From: Cytidiella melzeri
Taxonomy: Eukaryota > Basidiomycota > Agaricomycetes > Polyporales > Irpicaceae
Direction of reading: 5' to 3'
Length of the DNA stretch: 64,000 bases
Assembly (NCBI GenBank): GCA_022592445.1
Contig: JABYQR010000007.1
Location: 274,343-338,342 of the forward strand
The position numbers and the translations under genes are program-made. A model generated the notes under the pieces. It ran no database searches. It was not told the origin of the DNA and saw only the letters and a program-made list of their open reading frames with translations. Below are positions 58,591 through 64,000 of the stretch, piece after piece. The first letter of the stretch is position 1; each line of letters starts with the position of its first letter.

Positions 58591-59009
58591 TTAACGACAT
58601 CAGACTCTACAGCCCGAACCTCCAGGCAAGTACTGACATCGGACTAAGGTAGGCAAGGAGGGGCAAGGCGGGAACAATAGAATGAGAAGAACGTACACCG
58701 ACAACCGTGGACAATCATTGGGGTCCTTATCTGCAGACTCAAACACGAGCTCCTTAGGGTCCTGCCAGTGGCATCAAATACCACAGCAGTTGTCTCAGCT
58801 CATCCTCAATGAGACACTCTCCACAGAGCGCCACAAAGGTGCAGTGATAATACATAACTAGTCCGTGTACAAAAAGTGTAGTCTGAAATACCAACTGAGG
58901 CTTGTATGGTGTAGTTGTGCAGAGGATGAAGAGTATGAGCAGGATCATTAAGCGCCACGAATAATCCGCCGGCTGCTTTTGAAGGTGTACCACGGTACAC
59001 CTCGAGATG
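58591..59009. other. Unassigned stretch
   Basis: No gene supported. A minus-strand frame with hydrophobic residues (LILFILCTTTPY) runs through 58754-59026 without family match. Confidence 0.35.
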
Positions 59010-59239
59010 TCAGAGAAGTCCTCCAATCAGGTACAAGCCACTTACAGCGCAAGTCAGTTGTGCATTCAAAGAGAAAGGTCAAAGTAAACTCACGGCTTGA
59101 CGAACAACACAATCTGCTTGCCTTTGGCGGTCTCCGCGACAGCCGCGGTAGACGCAGAAGAGACCTCGCGGTAAGCAAGAGGCACGTTTGTGCTGGTAGC
59201 ACAGCTGAGGATAGCCTTGTGCTCGAGCTCATGCTGCAT
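59010..59239 (-). CDS. Possible small gene, 58 residues
   Basis: ATG at 59239, exon 59239-59094, intron 59093-59041 with good gtgagt donor, exon 59040-59010 and stop. The peptide begins MQHELEHKAILSCATSTNVP and ends VKPGLYLIGGLL. The codon content looks protein-like, but no family is recognised; it may be a fragment of a larger or decayed gene. Confidence 0.25.
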
Positions 59240-60097
59240 GCTTCCCAACACGAGAGATGTCGAAGAGTGGTGAATTAGGAGGTGCTTAACAGGTGAGGAT
59301 TACAGTAATGCATGTGGTGCAAAATTCACCTCAGAGCTGTTGAATGGTGAGATCATCAAGTTGACAGCTTTGATCTACTGTCTAGATCAACGGTATGAAA
59401 TCCACGTCAGCCTTGCACAACGCAACATGACAAAAACACGGCAAGGAAGGGAATACTTACTTACATTGAATGTTGCCCCGGCACATCTTGCATGTGATGG
59501 CATGTAAAGATTCTGCACTGCATGTCAAGCACACAAACCTTATCTTTGTGTTTTGAATTGAATGCTCGATCCCTTCGGCATGGGCACAGATGAACAACTG
59601 AACAACGTGCTGAGCAACGACAGAGCAGCAAAATGCAGGTAACGAGTCCATGCGTGTGCGGGGTAGGAATTGAGCATAGTTTTTGTTCAAGCAACCAGGT
59701 TGTCATGGGTAGTGAGAGCAGAACAGAGAGTGCAAGGTATGGTGAAGTTTGGGCTGGCTGGAAGGTGCAATGGCAGTGGGCAGAGTACATTGAGCGGAGT
59801 GATGATGGGAAGGCTGAACTTGCAGTGAAGGGGAATGAGGCATGTGACTGCAAAGCCGAGCCAGCTGGAAAGAGGGATAGGAACCTGGGTAAGTTAGAAA
59901 AGCTACAAATACGTCAGGGATGTCACAAACATGCACACTTTTTCCCTTGATTTTCCTTTTTATTTTCCTTATCTTATCAATGGCGCATGGCTCCTGCATG
60001 TGATCAAGTACATGTGACAGACTGATCATAGAAGGTGCTGGAACATTGTGGAACTTTGTAGTACATTGCACCATAGCACACCATACGTTCCCACGGC
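59240..60097. other. Unassigned stretch before leader unit 2
   Basis: Several overlapping frames on both strands with no recognisable domain; no gene supported. Confidence 0.4.
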
Positions 60098-60451
60098 AGT
60101 GTTAGGAGTACAGACCTGGTACCAGGGGTCCTTGTCTGAGATGTATATAAACCCACCCTGTAGCTCCCTAAAGACCTCAGATTCTACCTCCTGGTCTTTA
60201 GGTGACGTCCACCTTGTACTAGGTCCATCACTGTACTAATATAAACCTGGTCTTTAGCTCATCGTCAGCTGCTCCCTTGTCGTTGTTTCTTACTCCTCAT
60301 CATCATTTCCCTTGTTGTCATCGTCCACGCAAGTTTGCTCGTCGTTCCTCCACTCCCGTCGTCACTTCCTTGCTCTTCATGGACTTTGGTTGTGTTCCTG
60401 ACATTGAGTAGAATCTCCGTATGCTCACCTGGATGTTGCACAACTGTACAG
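60098..60451 (+). mobile_element. TATA-leader-intron unit 2 (LTR-like)
   Basis: Begins TGTTAGGAG at about 60098. TATATAAA at 60144-60151. A 12-bp sequence (cctggtctttag) at 60190-60201 precedes a gtgacg donor at 60202; TACTAAT branch at 60234-60240; the same 12 bp at 60246-60257 forms the acceptor. Intron 60202-60257, 56 bp. A plausible LTR end (tgtaca) lies near 60451, but the boundary is uncertain. Confidence 0.5.
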
Positions 60452-60706
60452 GAAAAGGTTGCCTGCGCAAGGCAATCTTGCTATGAACTCTACAACACCA
60501 AAACTTGTAGCTTCATGTATCTATACCATGACTTTGAAATGCAAGCCTCAAACTTCAAGAAAAATATCAGACAATTTACCAAGCACACAACGCATGAAAG
60601 ACCCACTCACCAGGCCCAAGTTTGTTCAAATTGGTTTGACAATAGGGGCATTCAGGGTGGATGATTATGGCTGATTGCCAAGTCTGATTCTTGTTTGATC
60701 CCGTAG
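60452..60706. other. Spacer between leader unit 2 and the chromovirus LTR
   Basis: 255 bp without a recognised gene; ends at cgtag, which could be one side of a target-site duplication. Confidence 0.4.
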
Positions 60707-61419
60707 TGTTAAGACCGACTATCGTCAAGGGACAAGTTGTCAGGTCAGAACCCCTTGGTGTAGCTACACTCAAGGTCTGATGATGGTCTAGGCCGCGCGG
60801 TTGCTGTCAAGCACAGTGGCAGACAGATGATGGTTCGATAGAAGGAATATTGATACGAAGTGGATAGACTGAGGTTCTAGCCCCATGTCTAACGGCTATT
60901 TATACATGTTGACCTAACTACTTTTGGACCAGTCCGAGGTAGTGGTAGCAAATTGGAGAAACAGAAAGGAAGAACAATGCACAGAGAACAGCCACTACTC
61001 TGGAAAGCCAATGAGAGAAAAGACCGTCAAGGTGCGGAAACAAGGAACAATAGAAAGGTGAAACACGAGGCAGGAATCAATAGAGAAGGGATTGAACCCG
61101 AAACAGGGGATAGACGGAGTTGGATCCGAAACAGGGGATAGACGGGGTTGGACCCGATGGAGTGGTAACGGAGGTATGGAAAGGCCGAGGGTTGAACCAA
61201 AGCAATGGTAACCAATCGGAGTTAGGTCCGAGGTTTGAATGGACATCAGAAGGCAACTGATAACATAATAGTCCGTGTTGAACGGAGGCGATGTGGATCA
61301 GGGAATGATGGAGGAAAGGCGAGTTGGATCGTCAAGGCAATTGTAAAAGAAGATAACTGGTTATCAAGGTAACCGAAGAAGTAAAGGAAAATAATAGGGT
61401 GTGAAGACCGTTTGTAACA
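60707..61419 (-). mobile_element. 3' LTR of a Ty3/gypsy chromovirus (minus strand)
   Basis: 713 bp, on the minus strand beginning TGTTAC (61419) and ending TTAACA (60707), so the termini carry a perfect 5-bp inverted repeat TGTTA/TAACA. TATAAATAG at 60904-60896 on the minus strand is a core promoter. The polypurine tract lies immediately upstream. A 28-bp tandem duplication (61098-61125 and 61126-61153) lies inside. No matching 5' LTR is in the window. Confidence 0.75.
61098..61153. repeat. 28-bp tandem duplication inside the LTR
   Basis: Two adjacent 28-bp units starting ccgaaacaggggatagacgg, differing at two positions, plus the first bases of a third. Confidence 0.85.
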
Positions 61420-61422
61420 TTA

Positions 61423-61432
61423 CCTCCCCTTT
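61423..61432 (-). other. Polypurine tract
   Basis: AAAGGGGAGG followed by TAA and the LTR start TGTTAC on the minus strand. This is the plus-strand primer site of LTR retroelements, directly next to the LTR. The stop codon of the upstream frame overlaps its first bases. Confidence 0.8.
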
Positions 61433-62918
61433 AAGACTCGTTGTTTGCGAGTGTTGCATCGTTGTCACTGAGTGGAGTCAACGGTGAAGGAGGAGACTCC
61501 GGCGTGGTATCATTGTCTTCGACGAGGGCAGGCACTGTCCTTAGTCTGGTCAATGGGACGTTGGTAGGAGTGGGAGCTGGTGGTCTTGGAGGTGGTGTGG
61601 GGGTAGGGGGAGTCATGCGACGTCGTTGACGAGGGTGTTCGACCTGCGGCTCATTCTCTGTTCTGGACCGAGCCAGAGGTGGACGTGGGACTCGGTAGTA
61701 ATGAGTATTAGCCCGGGCGTTGATAGATATTGCTTCGCGTCGTATGACAGTAGTGCAAAGACGAAGATCCCGATTCCTTCGAAGTTGCTCCAATCGTGCC
61801 AACCATTCCCACAGGATGAGATCAAAACAAGATCTTGGTACTCGTTGGTCCTGTGAGGCGACGAGCTGTTGAACCATTTGTTTGGTGGCAGCTAACTTGA
61901 GAGGAAGTCGTGCAGTAGGGATGGTCCTTGCACGGAGAAATTCCCAATCTCGTACTGCCCGTAGCCATGGGCCTTCACAGTCCAGTTTGTCTGCTCGATT
62001 GCCAAAGACAGGGGGAAGTTGTCGACGGAAGACCATGAGGAACGTCTGAGTGCTTCCCTGAATGGTAGCATTGGCCCAGTCAGGTCAATCTCCAGGCATG
62101 GTAGTGTATTCAACAATAGGCGAAGGTGTAAACATGCGAGCGTGGTTGATGGGGTCAGGAATGTCGAACCATTGGTCAATGAAACCATCGTGGTCGGGGT
62201 GCTCCCAAACGAGCCGCAAATGCGCCATTCGGCAGAAAGCCCTACGGCACCTGGGACTCCGATACGTACGGTTGCGTGAGAAATCCCCCGTGTTGATCTG
62301 GATGGTGTAGACCTCATCGTCTTCATACGCCTCCATGACGTGTCGAAATAACTCCATGATGACTGCCATAGACGAGAATAAAAGGTTAGGAAAGTGTGCA
62401 GCACTACTAGGTGCAACATCGGTGATAGGAGGGTTATTGAAAGTGGAAAGTCGAGCATAATTGTAAAGAAAATGAATGAAGGCACTGCCGTGGCCAAAGA
62501 GAAGTTGGGGTATGAAAGGAAAGGAGTTTGGAAAGACATAGAGAATGATAGATCAATCGGATGGTATAGGGAGGGTGTAGTTCTTTGGCCAACGGTTGAC
62601 GGTTCGTTGGAAGTGGTACTCAATCAGGACGTCCTGTTGGTGGGGATCAAGGGAGGCCCAGAACGAATTTATATGATGCTGTTCGTGATTCCGATTGATC
62701 TGGTCCAACTGATCACGGTTTTCCACGAACAACATTATGGTGTCACGAGAAAACTCGGTTGTTACTCGGGTATATTGGAAAGCCAAAACAGGGAGAGAAA
62801 AAACAATGGCGAAGGCGAAATAGATTGGCAGCTGGGCCGGAATGCCCTGCCAACCAAGGAAGAATGCAGGAACCAGGAAGGAGAACAGGGCGAGGAAGAA
62901 GGCGAGGTAGAAGATCAT
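61431..62918 (-). pseudogene. Envelope-position frame of the chromovirus, broken by two TGA codons
   Basis: A single 496-codon frame from ATG 62918 to the stop at 61433-61431, interrupted by TGA at 62555-62553 and 62087-62085. The N-terminus has two hydrophobic segments (MIFYLAFFLALFSFLVPAFF and IYFAFAIVFSLPVL). It is followed by an acidic region, a conserved-looking CRMAHLRLVWEHPDHDGFID, and a helix with many Arg/Gln (WLARLEQLRRNRDLRL). The C-terminal third is Pro/Thr-rich. Between the stops the frame stays open for 61 and 16 codons, so it was one protein. The position after the chromodomain and before the PPT/LTR is where env sits in other gypsy elements. No similarity to a known env is claimed. 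Confidence 0.55.
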
Positions 62919-62920
62919 GT

Positions 62921-63106
62921 TTAGTCCCAAGTTGGAATATGGGAGCCGGCGTTGGAACGATCTTTGATATAGTGAGAACTGTGTTCAAGTGTTCTCTGTT
63001 GGTCGGGGAGAACGACAGTGACGTGGTAGTAGATGATGAGGATGGAGAATACGAGGGCAACGGATGCAGCGATAGCAAGGGCAGTAATGTCAGCGGCTGT
63101 GCTCAT
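62921..63106 (-). CDS. 61-residue membrane ORF after the chromodomain
   Basis: Starts with the ATG that overlaps the chromodomain stop as ATGA (63106-63103), and ends two bases before the ATG of the next frame. One transmembrane helix (ITALAIAASVALVFSILIIY, residues 7-26) and a polar tail. No family recognised. The tight packing suggests translation coupled to the upstream frame. Confidence 0.5.
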   Translation of the reverse strand: MSTAADITALAIAASVALVFSILIIYYHVTVVLPDQQRTLEHSSHYIKDRSNAGSHIPTWD

Positions 63107-63369
63107 GCTTGATTTCTTTGCTTTGTTTTCCGCGAGACTCGGTCCTTATATACTGCACTAGGGTATTTCTTATGAAACTCCGCTATAGCTTCTGTGGCGT
63201 TCTCCATATCTTGAGGTCGAGTCCATGAGTTCTCGGAGTCTCCATACCCAGTCCACTTTACCAAGTATTCGAGTTTCCCTTGCCTGTTATGTCGACTATG
63301 GAGTATTGCTTCAACTTCGTATTTGACATGGATAGTCCAACAGAGACCGGATTTTTCCAATATTGTCAC
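63103..63369 (-). pseudogene. Chromodomain, C-terminal end of a gypsy pol polyprotein
   Basis: YEVEAILHSRHNRQGKLEYL and VKWTGYGDSENSWTRPQDME are a complete chromodomain, as found at the C-terminus of chromovirus integrase. Upstream the frame runs into TAA (about 63388) without any ATG, so integrase and the rest of pol are missing. The stop overlaps the next ORF. Chromodomains steer such elements to heterochromatin; here only this end remains. Confidence 0.75.
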
Positions 63370-63636
63370 AAGTTTATAGCCTTAGGCGCCTATCTAGAGC
63401 GCTTATTTTCCGGCTAGGAGTGTTACCGGACCTAACCCTAACCTGGGTCACGTGACATTCTGCCTTATTTATCAATAGTCCAGACCCAAACCCTAGACTC
63501 AGTCTGGAGCGGTTCCAGATCAACCTAGGCTATTGTTCTATTGTTCCTTTTCCATTGATGGGGATTCCCCAGGGATTCCCCCAGGTCTTATTGTTCTATT
63601 GTTGTATTGTTCTAGCTCTATTGTTCTACGTACCCT

Positions 63637-63693
63637 GGTCCTTGACAGTTACTCAGGTCCTTGACAGTTACTCCGGTTCTTGACAGTTACCCG
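63637..63693. repeat. 19-bp tandem repeat, three units
   Basis: Units at 63637-63655, 63656-63674 and 63675-63693 on the pattern ggtccttgacagttactcn, inside the U3-like part of the LTR. Confidence 0.85.
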
Positions 63694-63824
63694 GGTTCAT
63701 TATTGTTCTATTGTTACTCCAGTCCCACAGTTACTCCAGTCCCTAGTGTGGGAACTGGTGCACAGACCATCCAGACACAGTATATATAGTACCCCTTACC
63801 CTCCCTGGTTCTGCATCTTGACCT

Positions 63825-63906
63825 CTTCGTCATTTGCACTGCCAGGTGAGTTACTCAATGTAACCTAGTATAAACATAATATTAACTTCGTCATTTGCAC
63901 TGCCAG
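63825..63906 (+). repeat. Leader intron bracketed by a 21-bp direct repeat (unit 3)
   Basis: Identical 21-bp sequence (cttcgtcatttgcactgcca plus g) at 63825-63845 and 63886-63906. The first copy is followed by donor gtgagt; TATTAAC branch at 63880-63886; the second copy ends in acceptor ccag. Intron 63846-63906, 61 bp. TATA is 65 bp upstream of the donor, the same distance as in unit 1. Confidence 0.8.
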
Positions 63907-64000
63907 TATCCGGCCCCAGTGCCTGCTTGCCTGCTCATCATCGACTTTGACCTCGTTGTCGTCGTTGGAGATCCACCCCCTTCCTCTCTACTTCACCCTT

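Larger units (their letters stand above)
63420..64000 (+). mobile_element. Partial LTR with leader-intron unit 3, runs off the right edge
   Basis: Begins TGTTACCGGACC about 30 bp from the truncated chromodomain end. U3-like part with many ATTGTTCT repeats, CACGTG at 63451-63456, TATATATA at 63781-63788. Exon end and intron described separately. The 3' boundary is outside the window, so whether a full element follows is unknown. Confidence 0.6.

Noticed and set aside
61892..62623. 243-codon minus-strand frame over the chromovirus 3' part
   Set aside because: It is Ser/Thr/Leu-rich and overlaps the better frame that has charged, protein-like composition and continues through both TGA sites.
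63420..64000. The right-edge LTR as the 5' LTR of the minus-strand chromovirus
   Set aside because: Its sequence and orientation do not match the 713-bp LTR at 60707-61419.
1..64000. CRISPR arrays, bacterial operons, Shine-Dalgarno sites
   Set aside because: The sequence is eukaryotic; spaced identical repeats of CRISPR type are absent.

Overview
The window looks like nuclear DNA of a mushroom-forming basidiomycete (Agaricomycetes). Genes are dense, lie on both strands, and are broken by many 50-75 bp GT-AG introns. The protein set is eukaryotic and fungal: STE11, TSC1, GYP7, exosome MTR3, RPT3, HSP90 and an expanded kinase-like family. Gene models were built by hand from reading frames, splice signals and family motifs. 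Where every exon boundary was worked out, the evidence field says so; elsewhere only the span is given.

Bases 1-3200 hold the 3' end of a STE11-type MAPKKK and the tRNA methyltransferase TRM1. Bases 3200-7200 hold a tandem duplication of a small secreted cysteine-rich gene, with a third, promoter-only remnant. Bases 7200-11400 pair the copper chaperone ATX1 with a large ferric reductase. Bases 12000-33000 carry a 193-residue unknown, an APC amino-acid permease, MTR3 and an NSRP1-like splicing factor (divergent), an atypical kinase, an RRM protein, GYP7, SNRNP27, eIF1, an FYV7-like protein, PPP4R2, a PAP2 phosphatase and RPS21. Bases 33400-55000 carry a very intron-rich ABCC transporter, HSP90 with heat-shock elements, hamartin TSC1, an oil-body-associated (DUF1264) protein, NAC-alpha, TRM9, ALG13, PRO3 and RPT3.

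From about 55 kb to the end the window turns into a transposon-rich accessory region. It holds a minus-strand Ty3/gypsy chromovirus remnant: a chromodomain, a small membrane ORF overlapping it by ATGA, a roughly 495-codon frame in the envelope position interrupted by two TGA codons, a polypurine tract and a 713-bp LTR. It also holds three plus-strand promoter/leader units. Each has a TATA box, then 58-65 bp later a 5' splice site preceded by a 12-21 bp sequence that is repeated exactly at the 3' end of the same small intron. This leader architecture, found three times in 8 kb, and the envelope-position frame are the most novel features of the window.

Functional links: ATX1 beside a ferric reductase suggests a copper/iron uptake neighbourhood; TSC1 and STE11 are signalling components; MTR3, TRM1, TRM9, SNRNP27, NSRP1-like, RPS21, eIF1, NAC-alpha, RPT3 and HSP90 are housekeeping genes of RNA and protein metabolism.
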